DNA of 60,955 nucleotides from a virus. Shown in pieces: positions 8,662 through 17,972 of this stretch. Both the position numbers and the translations under genes were made by a program. The stretch covers positions 1 through 60,955 of the IMG/VR virus record IMGVR_UViG_3300042465_004842. One strand, 5' to 3'. The first letter of the stretch is position 1, and the number at the start of each line of letters is the position of its first letter. The notes under the pieces are model-generated. The model was not told where the DNA came from, did not search any database, and saw only the letters and a program-made list of their open reading frames with translations.

Positions 8662-11088
8662 ATGAAAGAAGAAATTCTAAAGCGCGACATGTTCGCAATG
8701 CCTTTGTCCAGTAAATCAAAGAACACTGGGATAATGCAGGGCTTTGAGGATATGGAAGATACTTCCGTAGAAGAGATGCCGCCTATGGCGCGTGTGCCAC
8801 AGAATCCAGAGATTCTGATGAATAACCTTCGTGGTGACATCCGCTCTGTCGATGCGCGGTACATGGAACTTGCCCAGATGGTTGGTGAGCAGGCAGCGAT
8901 GGATACGCCGCCTGAGGTGCTGGCAATGTTGCAAATGCAGATGGCACAGCCTCCTTCACCTCCTGCAGGAGTTCCTCCTGAGCAGCCTCCTCAAATGGGT
9001 ATGCCTCCTGATATGGGTATGCAAGGAGGTATTGGTGCATTACCACAAGCTGCAGGTATGATGCCGCCCGGCATGGAGGGTGCTCCCCCTTTTCCGGTCG
9101 GGGCTAACGGAGCCCCGCCAACCCCAGATGGTCTACCCCCAGAACGTGCTGCATTAGGTAAGTTTATTTCTGGCGCGGCTCGTTATGGTAGTGACATAGC
9201 TGAAGGCGCACGGACCATGGGCAGGAGTGCCTATGAAGCAGGCTCTGATGCTGTTAGAGCAGCAGACCGTTTCTTAGGTGATACCTTTGCTCGTCCATAC
9301 ATGGACCTTGGCCCGATGACACAAGATGGTCGTCGTTTGGTTGGTCAAGGCAGAGACGACATTGTGATGCAGCAGCCTAATATGTTTACTCCTGTCACTC
9401 CAGTGCCGGGAGAAGGTAGTCGCTTGCGTGGTTTAAATACTATGGATCTTCGTAATCCTACGTTTAGCGAAGCTATTGGCGCTGGTATGCGCATGAATCC
9501 TAAGGGCTTTATAGGTGGCACAGCATTGGCTACGGCCCCTTATACAGCAGAGCTTGCGGGTGATATTGCAAATCGTCTTTCAAAGACAGCAGACAAACGC
9601 TCTGGGGCTGAGTCTCAAGTAGATCTAATCCCGGGCCAAGGTCCGGTGCTCACGGACCCAATGGGCAGACCTATTCGTCAGGGTGAAGCGTTCATGCCTG
9701 CGAATGAAACAATTAATAAGGTAATGCGTGAGCCTTCTGCTATTTCTACGGCTCCTGTCATGCCTGCGATGGAAGAGAAGAAGCCAGAAGAGACGGTTAT
9801 TCAACCGCCTGCGGAAGAACTTACCAATAAATTTATCAAAGAAAAATTAGCAGAGCCCGTAAAGACAAAAGCACAACGTATCAAAGAAGAATACGCTGGC
9901 TTAGAACCAATGTTCACAGAAATCCTTGGCAGTGATAAGGATAGTATGCGCATGAACGCATTGCTTTTGTTGTCTGATGCAGGCTTTAAATTAGCTTCTA
10001 CATACAAACCTACGGCAGCGATGGCGGTAGGTGAGGCATTGTCTGGATTACCTAAGGGTATGGCAGCACTGGCAGCACAAGCTCGTCAAAATGGCATTCA
10101 GCTTAAATCGGCTGCGTTACAACAAGCTGTCAACAATATCAATCTGCAAGACAAGTTTGCGCTTGATCTGCAGTTGGCTAATACTAAGGGCGCATGGAAG
10201 TTGAAAGACACCATGCTCAATAAAGACTTTGAGTTGCAGAAGACTATTGCACTAGAAGGTGGCTCTGTTTTAGAAGACGGTGGCATGGGCCTTCGTGTTC
10301 AAAAAACAAAGAAGGGCTCGTTCCTCGGTACTAGTATCGATCCGAATGACCCAGCATATACCTCTGCCGTTAAGAGTAACTTTACCTTACGTCCAACAGA
10401 TAATCCGTTTGTTGAATGGCGTGGTCAAGCACCTACTACTGTTGAAACAGACAAAGCAGAGCGCGTTAAATTAGGTAACACAATGCGCTCACTAGATAAT
10501 AGTCTGCAGACATTGCAGAACCTGAAGGGATCGTATGCAGGAGCCTATAGCCCCGGCACGTGGTTCACGGACAAGGTTAATAACATATTTGTTCCTATTT
10601 CTGGTGGCTTGATTCGTCCTGATGTAAATCAACAAGACGTAAGCACTCGTATTAGCACTGGCATGAATCAAATCATGAAGAGTATTGCTTCAGCTAATGA
10701 TAGCGGTCGTGTAGCGGTACAAGAGCAAGAATGGGCACGTGAGACAGCAAAAGGCATCAACGATCCTACGGCGTTTTTTGCCAATAAAGAGTTGGCTGCA
10801 AAGCAGTTCAACAGCATGGAAGCTATGCTGCGTAATGCTCGTCAAAATGTATTGACTCAACTGGGTTACATTGATCAAGATTACGTAATGAATACGCCAA
10901 GCACTGGCACACAAAGTGATCCGTTCGTCATCTCTGCTGACCCAGCTGAACAAAAACGTATGTTTACCTATTTGGGCTCGACCATTGGCATGGTTCAAGA
11001 TCCAAATGCTACTGTGTATATTCGTATGCCTAATGGTCGTGTTGATGCCTTTAACCCAACTCAATTGAGAAGCCTAGTCCAAAAATGA
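8662..11088 (+). CDS. Large internal virion protein
   Basis: 808 residues. An acidic Met/Pro-rich N-terminal third contains PPQMGMPPDMGMQGGIGA-type low-complexity sequence (about 94-150). It is followed by an Ala-rich helical middle and a C-terminal domain with alpha/beta character (about 560-808). A clear ribosome site (AAGGAATTAAA) precedes the start, and the end overlaps the next gene by four bases. No known enzyme signature is seen. Size, composition and position match proteins ejected into the host with the DNA. Confidence 0.55.
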   Translation: MKEEILKRDMFAMPLSSKSKNTGIMQGFEDMEDTSVEEMPPMARVPQNPEILMNNLRGDIRSVDARYMELAQMVGEQAAMDTPPEVLAMLQMQMAQPPSPPAGVPPEQPPQMGMPPDMGMQGGIGALPQAAGMMPPGMEGAPPFPVGANGAPPTPDGLPPERAALGKFISGAARYGSDIAEGARTMGRSAYEAGSDAVRAADRFLGDTFARPYMDLGPMTQDGRRLVGQGRDDIVMQQPNMFTPVTPVPGEGSRLRGLNTMDLRNPTFSEAIGAGMRMNPKGFIGGTALATAPYTAELAGDIANRLSKTADKRSGAESQVDLIPGQGPVLTDPMGRPIRQGEAFMPANETINKVMREPSAISTAPVMPAMEEKKPEETVIQPPAEELTNKFIKEKLAEPVKTKAQRIKEEYAGLEPMFTEILGSDKDSMRMNALLLLSDAGFKLASTYKPTAAMAVGEALSGLPKGMAALAAQARQNGIQLKSAALQQAVNNINLQDKFALDLQLANTKGAWKLKDTMLNKDFELQKTIALEGGSVLEDGGMGLRVQKTKKGSFLGTSIDPNDPAYTSAVKSNFTLRPTDNPFVEWRGQAPTTVETDKAERVKLGNTMRSLDNSLQTLQNLKGSYAGAYSPGTWFTDKVNNIFVPISGGLIRPDVNQQDVSTRISTGMNQIMKSIASANDSGRVAVQEQEWARETAKGINDPTAFFANKELAAKQFNSMEAMLRNARQNVLTQLGYIDQDYVMNTPSTGTQSDPFVISADPAEQKRMFTYLGSTIGMVQDPNATVYIRMPNGRVDAFNPTQLRSLVQK

Positions 11089-14000
11089 CAACTCTGACGA
11101 ATGCGCGTGGGGAAGTAGTTGATATAACCACTGGAGAAGTAGTAGGTCGCACGGAAGGTGCGCCTACGGCTGTTGCTCCTCGCTCCGCCACTGCACCAGA
11201 TATTCAGACTGAAGGCACAGATCGATTAACGGGAGCGTTAAAGAATCTCTCGTGGGGTTTTAACTCTGCTTTGTTTGCATTACCAGATGTGGCTACTCGC
11301 GGCATTGGTAAAGCATTGGGCATGAATGAGAAAGAAGTCTTTACCCTTGGTAACTACTTCAACAAAGGTCAAGCTGCTCCACGTAACGTAGAAGAGCGTT
11401 ACTCTCGTGCTATTGGTGAAGGCATTGGCGGTACGATGCCTTTCACAGGTACGCTTGCTTACATTGCACGAACAAAGCCAATGGTTAGTGCTGTGCAAAG
11501 TGGAAAAATGATAGGTAAAGAATTTACTCCACAAAGCATACTCAAGGGTGTAGCTAACGACGCTATCAAGTTTGTTCAACAAAGCCCAAGACTTGCTGCA
11601 GCAATGGATGTTGCGTTTGGTGCAGGCTTTGAGACGATGCGTCAAGCAGTGAAAGAAAACGTAAGCGACGACAATCCAAACAAACAGTTGTATGAGCAGT
11701 TGTTGCCTACTGCGGCATTTGTTGGATTACCTATGGCTACAACAGTAATGCCTAGTGCGATACTCGGTAAGTTTGTAACTAACAAAGTCAGTGGTCTTAC
11801 ATCTGGATTAAAGCAGCTAGATGAAGAAGTAATGCAGGGGATACCAAAGTATTGGAATATCCCGGGCGTAAAACTTATTCCAAAAGTCCTACTAGCTAAC
11901 GCAGAAAGAAAACTCACTTCTGTGTTCGGTGACATACAAGCTAGTCCAGAAGCCCAAGCCGCGTTAAAAGAACTTGAGCGCGTAATGCAAGACCCACGTT
12001 TTGCAGAGGCAGGATTTACTCTTGACTTCACGCAGAAAACAATGAACCCAGCATTACTGCAAAAGCAGAATGCCGTTCTTGAACAACTTGGCCCTGCAGA
12101 GTTAAAGCTATACCGACAGCGTCAGAATGAAAACCAAGCTAAGTTTGATAAGCTGCTAGGTGGCATCGCGCCTGAAGCTAGACAACCTGTCATCGAAGCA
12201 TTCCAAGCAGCGCAAGCAGAACGTCAAAGCTTCTTTGATTCATTGCTGCAAGGTCAAAAGGATCTTACAGAGCAGGAACTTCTATCTATATCCGAGCGCC
12301 TCGGCCCTCAGAACATGGACATGATCAATAACGAACTACGTGGCGCGTTACAAGGCGCTATGGAGTTTGACTACAACATGCGTAAGAATGTTTTAAATCG
12401 CATGGGCCTGCGTCAAGGAACTACTCCTGAAGGACTTCCTGCAGCTACTCGCCAAGACGGTAAATCATTGTTCCCTGCACAAGACATGGAGACAATGGCA
12501 ACAGCGTTGATCAAAAAGTACACACCAGAACGCCCATCTATGCGCTCCAGTGTCCCTGAGCCTATTGCTTTGCTACAGCGCTTTGTTGAGACACAACAAG
12601 CTGCCCGAGCAAGGATGGAAAAGCAGATGGTCAAGCAACTCACTGACCAAGCTATTGAAGAACAAATCCTAGCCGCTGGATTACCAAAAGATATTGAAGA
12701 TGCGGTGCGCTCTTCCGTTACAGCTTTAATGCAGGGTAAGGGTGGCAAAGGAACTAAGCGCCGCGCAACTATTGCTGAGACAGCTAAGATGGATACAAAA
12801 GGCAATGTTACGTTGCCTACAGGTATCCCCGGCAAAAGCATTTCGTTTAACCCAACACAGATACAAGATGATGCTGCCCGTATAGCTAATGAAAACACAG
12901 GCATTAACATCAATCTTCCTGAAGCTTTGGATTATCTGTCTGCTGCTGCGCGTTATCGCAACGATACATTAAGTAGCTACAACGCTGCTATGTCCAAAGG
13001 CGCTACTCGCCTAACAGATGCACAGCGCCTGTTAGATAAGGGCTCTACGGTATACACCGACATAGAAAAACTGATCTTGGACCACGTGCCTAAGATCCGT
13101 ACCGAATACCAAGGCATGAAGAATGTCTTGTCTGATTACCGTGCAGGGTTTGAGCAGAACTTACCGCTGATCATGGCCCAACGAACAGGACGTGGTGATA
13201 CGTTCTTGTTAGGTAATGAACAGCTACTTCAAAAAGCATTTGCCAATGCAAACAATCTGCGCCAACTCCAAGTTAGCCTTGGTGGTACACCACAGTTTGA
13301 TGAGCTGCTTCTTAAAGGCACTGTTGATTGGCTCCGTAGCAAGAATGTTCTTGCGGCTGATGGAACAGTTGATCCTAAAAGAATACGTGCAGCATTAGAC
13401 AAGAATAAGAATATTGTCGAAGCATTGCCTGATGCTATTCAAGCCAAACTGCAAAACGAAGTTGCGCTTGCTGATGACTACGTCAAACGCATGGGCGAAC
13501 TAAATGATCGTCGCATGTTGGCAAAGAATGATGAGTTAGATCAGCTACTAAAAAAAGTAAGTAGACCTGATGCTGACCCAAGAAGCACGTTAGTCAAAGC
13601 AGTGGATGATCCAGCAACAATGCGTGTGTTGGTAAATGAGCTAGGAAAAGATCCTGAGAAGCTTGCTGCTCTGCGTCGCTCTGTGTTTGATCTGGCTGGA
13701 GAAGGTGCGCTGCAAGGCGGTGCGCTATCCAACTTCCTTACAAAGAATGAGAAGTCGTTATCTGTCTTGTTTAAAGACACCAAGCATCTGGAAGACTTAA
13801 AGAAGCTTGCTGATATACAGCGTCGCATTAATGCGTTCAAAGCAATTGGTGATGTTCCAAGCTTTGAATCTATGGATCAGTCTCTCAAACGCTTGTTTGG
13901 TATCGGTATTGGAGCAGCGAGTACTACGTATCGCGCTACAGCAGAGGGCCGACTTTCTCCTACTACGGCGCTTATTTCATTCTTGGTCCGCGCTACAGGA

Positions 14001-14504
14001 AACGTAGAAAACACGCTGTACAACAATATCTTCCGCCGTGCGATGGAAGATCCTAAGTTTGCTGCTGATCTCACTAGCATGAGCACTGCCCAACAGGCAC
14101 AAAAAGTCATGGCTGGGCTGGAGAAAATCGGTATCTATCGATCAATGCTGTTCAAGAGTCTTGGACGTGCTGGAGCGTTGGAGACTGGTCAGGCTGCGAT
14201 GAGCGGTCAAACAGCACCTATTGAAGGTATGCAGGAAAAACCTGTCGTGCCCCGCGGGACTTCTGCACGGGATATGCTGAGAAGCTTGCCTCCTGCGCCG
14301 CCTACCGTGGGCACTAGCATGGGTCCCGCCGCGGGACCTCGCCTACCTACGCAGCCTGCGCGTCCTATTGGGAATACTAATCTGTCCAACATGCAGATGA
14401 TGTACCCAGCGATGTTCCCAAATGATCCAATTAGCGGGATACTGGAGCAACGCCGTAGGCAATTAGAGCAGATGCAACAACCTCCACAACAAGTTCCTCA
14501 ATAA
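11085..14504 (+). CDS. Giant helical ejection-type protein
   Basis: 1139 residues, almost entirely predicted helix. It has a hydrophobic N-terminal patch (SWGFNSALFALPDVATRGIG, about 50-70), long Lys/Glu/Gln/Ala stretches that could form coiled coils, and a Pro-rich, low-complexity C terminus (LPPAPPTVGTSMGPAAGP). This resembles the large ejection proteins of podophages such as P22 gp16 or T7 gp16 in size and composition only; no peptidoglycan-cleaving motif is visible here. It is ATGA-coupled to the preceding gene and closes the ejection block. Confidence 0.55.
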   Translation: MTTLTNARGEVVDITTGEVVGRTEGAPTAVAPRSATAPDIQTEGTDRLTGALKNLSWGFNSALFALPDVATRGIGKALGMNEKEVFTLGNYFNKGQAAPRNVEERYSRAIGEGIGGTMPFTGTLAYIARTKPMVSAVQSGKMIGKEFTPQSILKGVANDAIKFVQQSPRLAAAMDVAFGAGFETMRQAVKENVSDDNPNKQLYEQLLPTAAFVGLPMATTVMPSAILGKFVTNKVSGLTSGLKQLDEEVMQGIPKYWNIPGVKLIPKVLLANAERKLTSVFGDIQASPEAQAALKELERVMQDPRFAEAGFTLDFTQKTMNPALLQKQNAVLEQLGPAELKLYRQRQNENQAKFDKLLGGIAPEARQPVIEAFQAAQAERQSFFDSLLQGQKDLTEQELLSISERLGPQNMDMINNELRGALQGAMEFDYNMRKNVLNRMGLRQGTTPEGLPAATRQDGKSLFPAQDMETMATALIKKYTPERPSMRSSVPEPIALLQRFVETQQAARARMEKQMVKQLTDQAIEEQILAAGLPKDIEDAVRSSVTALMQGKGGKGTKRRATIAETAKMDTKGNVTLPTGIPGKSISFNPTQIQDDAARIANENTGININLPEALDYLSAAARYRNDTLSSYNAAMSKGATRLTDAQRLLDKGSTVYTDIEKLILDHVPKIRTEYQGMKNVLSDYRAGFEQNLPLIMAQRTGRGDTFLLGNEQLLQKAFANANNLRQLQVSLGGTPQFDELLLKGTVDWLRSKNVLAADGTVDPKRIRAALDKNKNIVEALPDAIQAKLQNEVALADDYVKRMGELNDRRMLAKNDELDQLLKKVSRPDADPRSTLVKAVDDPATMRVLVNELGKDPEKLAALRRSVFDLAGEGALQGGALSNFLTKNEKSLSVLFKDTKHLEDLKKLADIQRRINAFKAIGDVPSFESMDQSLKRLFGIGIGAASTTYRATAEGRLSPTTALISFLVRATGNVENTLYNNIFRRAMEDPKFAADLTSMSTAQQAQKVMAGLEKIGIYRSMLFKSLGRAGALETGQAAMSGQTAPIEGMQEKPVVPRGTSARDMLRSLPPAPPTVGTSMGPAAGPRLPTQPARPIGNTNLSNMQMMYPAMFPNDPISGILEQRRRQLEQMQQPPQQVPQ

Positions 14505-14507
14505 ATT

Positions 14508-14762
14508 ATGGCTAAGACTCCTGCATGGACTCGCAAAGAAGGGAAAAGCCCCAAGGGTGGATTAAACGCCAAAGGACGGGCATCCTACAACGCAGCCAAT
14601 CCGGGGAAACCCGGATTGAAGCCCCCTCAACCAGAAGGCGGAGCGCGGAAGAAGTCTTTTTGCGCGAGGATGACGGGGTTGAAAAAGAAATTGACCAGCG
14701 AAAAAACAGCTAACGATCCCAATAGCCGCGTAAATAAAGCTTTGAAGAAATGGAAATGTTGA
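14508..14762 (+). CDS. Small conserved basic protein (TPAWTRKEGK family, probably DUF6321)
   Basis: 84 residues. The signature TPAWTRKEGKSPKGGLNAKG at the N terminus, CARMTGLKKKLTSEKTANDP in the middle and a final KKWKC match a small protein family widespread in cyanophages and pelagiphages, which I believe is DUF6321. Its function is unknown. The basic charge and terminal Cys are conserved features. It is the last plus-strand gene before a convergent terminator. Confidence 0.82.
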   Translation: MAKTPAWTRKEGKSPKGGLNAKGRASYNAANPGKPGLKPPQPEGGARKKSFCARMTGLKKKLTSEKTANDPNSRVNKALKKWKC

Positions 14763-14801
14763 TACGATAGAGTTTCTCGCACGTCGTCTTCCTCCGGCGA
14801 C

Positions 14802-15503
14802 TTACAGGGCTGGCATGATGTCAGCCCTCTTTTTTTCAAACTCCTCCACACGCTGCATCCACATGTCTTGGTAGTTTAAAAACTCCCTGCCACAGGTTAT
14901 GAACTCCTGCACTTCCCCGTTTTGAGCAACCATCATGATCACGCCATGCTCTATCTTCGTTTTATGCACCTCGTTGTGAGCGGTGGCGTAAGCTGCTAAC
15001 TGGATGAAATAGTCCTCGATCCAATCCCTACGCTTCATCTTATTGGTCTGTTTGAAGTCCAAAATGCTTGGACTATCCTTGTAGACTGCCACGCAATCGG
15101 TAGTTCCTGCATAACGGCCCGGGTAGTACAAAGGAACTTCCGCGCCCCATACCTCTTGCACATGCGGGAAGAAGTGCTCGATCAAGGCATAGCCCATGCG
15201 GTAGCCCTTGACTTGCAGCCATGTACGGGGTGGATCCAATGGGCGGTTCAAAAGTAATCGTTCGACTACACCGTGCATGTGCGTACCCACTGTCGCAGCG
15301 TCATTTCTGATGCGCTCTGCCTCTTCTTCCCCGACACGCCTCACCCATTCATCCAAATGCGTTTTGTCCTTGGTTGCGGACAGAATGGTGGTAACGCTAG
15401 GCATATGCCCAATTTCATCGCTTTTGTATACACGTCCGTCAGATGTGTCGATTCTTTCGAGTTTTTGGTACTTGTACTTCTTTCTGATGGGTATTAATTG
15501 CAT
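14802..15503 (-). CDS. PD-(D/E)XK exonuclease (RecB/Cas4-like)
   Basis: 233 residues. An N-terminal MPSVTTIL element and a VGTHMHGVVERLL helix (His at the conserved position of RecB-type nucleases) precede the core. Then come GTTDCVAVY (Asp) and SILDFKQTNK, which gives the D-x-K of the PD-(D/E)XK motif, and QLAAYATAHNE, the QxxxY motif of the Cas4/RecB branch. It should be a DNA exonuclease for recombination or degradation of host DNA. It is transcribed with the helicase upstream (30 bases apart), a frequent nuclease/helicase pairing in phages. Confidence 0.85.
   Translation of the reverse strand: MQLIPIRKKYKYQKLERIDTSDGRVYKSDEIGHMPSVTTILSATKDKTHLDEWVRRVGEEEAERIRNDAATVGTHMHGVVERLLLNRPLDPPRTWLQVKGYRMGYALIEHFFPHVQEVWGAEVPLYYPGRYAGTTDCVAVYKDSPSILDFKQTNKMKRRDWIEDYFIQLAAYATAHNEVHKTKIEHGVIMMVAQNGEVQEFITCGREFLNYQDMWMQRVEEFEKKRADIMPAL
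14806..14836 (+). terminator. Rho-independent terminator overlapping the convergent gene end
   Basis: AGGGCTG (14806-14812) pairs with CAGCCCT (14822-14828) and a seven-base T run follows at 14830-14836. It ends plus-strand transcription of the tail and ejection block. The stem also encodes the last residues (MPAL) of the minus-strand nuclease, so the hairpin and the coding end of the opposing gene are the same DNA. Confidence 0.85.
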
Positions 15504-15533
15504 TATTTTTTCTTTCTGTTAGCTACAGGCTCA

Positions 15534-16991
15534 CTATATGAGCCAGTCTTTAAGTTTTTCTCCGAGTACTTGTCCAGCAATATTGATCTTGTTCCTTAGT
15601 GCTTTGACAATATGCTCGTCTACGGTTTTGGGTGTAATCAGGTCTATATATGTTACTTTTTCAGTCTGCCCGATACGATGAGCGCGGTCCTCGGACTGCA
15701 GGCGTTTCTCTAGGTCAAAGCTGTTGCTGTAGTAGATGACGGTGTGTGATGAAACTAGGGTCAGGCCATAGCCGCCAGTGGTTGGATTTCCTACAAAGAA
15801 GCGTAAATTACTGGAAGGGTCAGAAAACTTATCTACAATTTCTTGCCTATCCTCCGCAGCGGTATCCCCGAAATACGTTGCTACGCTTTCCATTCCGTAC
15901 TCTTTCTGAATGGCAAGTTTAATATCCTGAATATTTTTTCTGTAATTGGCCCAAATAATAACTTTACCGCTGGCCTCCGCCAGTAGCGACATTAGTTCAT
16001 TTACGCGGTTGTTTGGCAGGTCAATTTCCTGCCCATCGTCCAATTTAACGTAGCCACAGGTTATCTGATGCAGCCGCATTAGCTGGGTTAGTGCGTTGTT
16101 TGTGGACACAATCCCCTGATCTAGGACAGATAACGCCATCAGTTTCATCTGGTCGTAGGCCTTTTTCTGCTCGTCAGTGAGCTCTACATCGCGCCTTAAA
16201 TAGATCTTATCGGGCAAATCAAGACATTCCTCTTTGGTAACACGGAAGGAAAAGTCATCCAACTTTGCCTTCAGTTCGTCCAAGTGCCGATAACCGACAA
16301 CCTGCTTAAACGTATGGGTAGCCATTTTCCGCTCTACGAGGATCCCGTACCGCGACTGAAACGTATAAAAACTGTTAAATCCAAGGCAATCTGGGCCCAA
16401 AAACTCGCACTGGGAGTACAAATCCAATGGGCTTTTAGTCACAGGAGAACCAGTAGCTATGCGCTTGTAGTGCGCATCCTTGCCTACTTTGATAATGCTC
16501 TTGGTCCGCTTTGCCGTGTGGTTTTTGATGGTAGTAGACTCATCCACCGCCATCATGGCATTGGTTATACGCAAAAATACCTTGGCAAACTGCTGCCCCT
16601 TGTCTGTGCTAAACGCCTCGATATTCATGATCAAAATCCTGAGATCATCTACCGCATTTAGCATCGCATCCATCTCTACTTTCTCTGCTTTCTTTGGGTT
16701 CGGATTCCAACACGCCATCTGATACTTTACGTGATCAGGCATGTGCTTGGGTATCTCCGACTTATACCAGTTACGATATACGCCCTTCGGGGCCACAATA
16801 AGCAAAGCATCTATGCGTCCCTTGTCATAGAGCATAGCTGCGTTGTTGATGAGCATGAAGCTCTTACCTGTTCCCATCTCAGCGAGAACAGCTACGTTTT
16901 TATCTTCCCAGAACCGCTGTAGGTACGCACCTTGGTGTACAAACGGTTTGTTCTTAAACGGATATCTATCAATAAAATAATTATTTTCCAT
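15534..16991 (-). CDS. SNF2-family DEAD/DEAH helicase
   Basis: 485 residues. Walker A is AEMGTGKS (ending near residue 44), motif II reads VDES, motif III ATGSP, and the C-terminal RecA lobe has RLQSEDRAHRIGQ, the hallmark of SNF2/SWI2 motif VI. These proteins translocate on double-stranded DNA, and phage versions probably serve recombination or replication restart. I placed the start at 16991 because GAAAGGAAG lies at normal spacing before that ATG; a start at 17024 would lie within the promoter. The promoter is divergent from the replication operon. Confidence 0.92.
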   Translation of the reverse strand: MENNYFIDRYPFKNKPFVHQGAYLQRFWEDKNVAVLAEMGTGKSFMLINNAAMLYDKGRIDALLIVAPKGVYRNWYKSEIPKHMPDHVKYQMACWNPNPKKAEKVEMDAMLNAVDDLRILIMNIEAFSTDKGQQFAKVFLRITNAMMAVDESTTIKNHTAKRTKSIIKVGKDAHYKRIATGSPVTKSPLDLYSQCEFLGPDCLGFNSFYTFQSRYGILVERKMATHTFKQVVGYRHLDELKAKLDDFSFRVTKEECLDLPDKIYLRRDVELTDEQKKAYDQMKLMALSVLDQGIVSTNNALTQLMRLHQITCGYVKLDDGQEIDLPNNRVNELMSLLAEASGKVIIWANYRKNIQDIKLAIQKEYGMESVATYFGDTAAEDRQEIVDKFSDPSSNLRFFVGNPTTGGYGLTLVSSHTVIYYSNSFDLEKRLQSEDRAHRIGQTEKVTYIDLITPKTVDEHIVKALRNKINIAGQVLGEKLKDWLI

Positions 16992-17011
16992 CTTTCTTCC
17001 TTTCTTTAAAA

Positions 17012-17045
17012 CAGGTGTTGACAACCTGAATTTTTATTGTACACT
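17012..17045. promoter_or_regulatory. Overlapping divergent promoters with a dyad
   Basis: Plus strand: TTGACA (17018-17023), 16-base spacer, TACACT (17040-17045), driving the replication operon. Minus strand: TACAAT (complement of 17036-17041) preceded by TTCTAA at 16 bases, driving the helicase and nuclease. The two -10 boxes overlap. A dyad CAGGT (17012-17016) / ACCTG (17024-17028) spans the plus -35 box and may be an operator. Confidence 0.7.
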
Positions 17046-17076
17046 CTGTTCTCACATTTAGAAAGGAGAAATAAAG

Positions 17077-17406
17077 ATGTCCGTAGTTTATGTTGTTCAG
17101 GAAATGCCTAACCACGATATTTCTGGTGCTATGCGCTATGGCAAGATTGAGGTTTTGCTCCCAGCAAATACTCAGATTGCTTTTTCAACAGCCCCAGCTA
17201 TCCGCAGGTTACGCCGTAAACTGATGAATTTCAGTGATACTGATTTTCTTTTGTTAACCGGAGATCCTGTGGCTATCGGTTTGGTCTGTTCGATAGCATC
17301 TTTCAATAACGGAGGTCGTTTTACTACGTTAAAATGGGACCGTCGGGAAAAGCTGTACATCCCGATTAAATTAGACGCAACCGAGAATGGAGAAAGTGAT
17401 GACTGA
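17077..17406 (+). CDS. Conserved phage protein of unknown function
   Basis: 109 residues, first gene of the replication operon, with a strong AAAGGAG site. It has alternating strands and helices with no Cys or His cluster. Recognisable conserved points are DTDFLLLTGDPVAIG (about 54-68) and the C-terminal LKWDRREKLYIPI. Proteins with this middle motif are common directly upstream of phage replication genes. The end overlaps the next gene, whose ribosome site (GGAGAAAGTG) is encoded by its last codons. Function not known. Confidence 0.8.
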   Translation: MSVVYVVQEMPNHDISGAMRYGKIEVLLPANTQIAFSTAPAIRRLRRKLMNFSDTDFLLLTGDPVAIGLVCSIASFNNGGRFTTLKWDRREKLYIPIKLDATENGESDD

Positions 17407-17956
17407 TATTCAATCCCTCTTTGAAGAGGACGCAGGTGCTTTGCAGGTCAAGAACGAAGACCTGACTGATGTAGGTTCTTTGGCTAAACGCGCAAAAGAA
17501 CTAGAGAAAGAAATACTTGATCTGGAAGATACGTTGAGTGAGCGCAAGCAACAACAGCGCAAACTCTTAGAGGAAACTATTCCTGCGATGCTGCAAGAGC
17601 TTGGTATGCGTAAGTTCACCATGGCTGATGGCAGCACCATCGAGGTCAAGCCTTTTTACTCTGCAAGCATTAAAGAAGAAAATCGTGCTGTTGCTTACGA
17701 GTGGCTTCGTAGCAATGGTTATGACGACATCATCAAGAACACAGTGTCAGTCCGCTTTGGTCGTAACGAGGACACGCTCTGTGCTAAATTGATCGATGGT
17801 TTGCGTGAGCAAAACTACCCTGTTGAGCAATCGCAAAAGATAGAACCCCAGACATTAAAAGCTTGGGTGAAAGATATGATCGAACGTGGCGTTGAGTTTC
17901 CTAGCGAAACCTTTGGCGTGTACGCAGGTCATAAAGCAACAATCAAGTCCACTTAA
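17399..17956 (+). CDS. Coiled-coil replication-module protein, function unknown
   Basis: 185 residues. Residues about 25-65 form a strong coiled coil (KELEKEILDLEDTLSERKQQ). A mixed domain follows, with GMRKFTMADGSTIEVKPFYSA-type sequence and a helical C-terminal part. The start at 17399 was chosen over 17387 because GGAG sits at correct spacing and the ATG overlaps the previous stop. It is a frequent partner of the SSB-like gene that follows 16 bases later, so an accessory role in DNA replication or recombination is inferred. Confidence 0.75.
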   Translation: MTDIQSLFEEDAGALQVKNEDLTDVGSLAKRAKELEKEILDLEDTLSERKQQQRKLLEETIPAMLQELGMRKFTMADGSTIEVKPFYSASIKEENRAVAYEWLRSNGYDDIIKNTVSVRFGRNEDTLCAKLIDGLREQNYPVEQSQKIEPQTLKAWVKDMIERGVEFPSETFGVYAGHKATIKST

Positions 17957-17972
17957 TCAAGGAGAAAGAACC

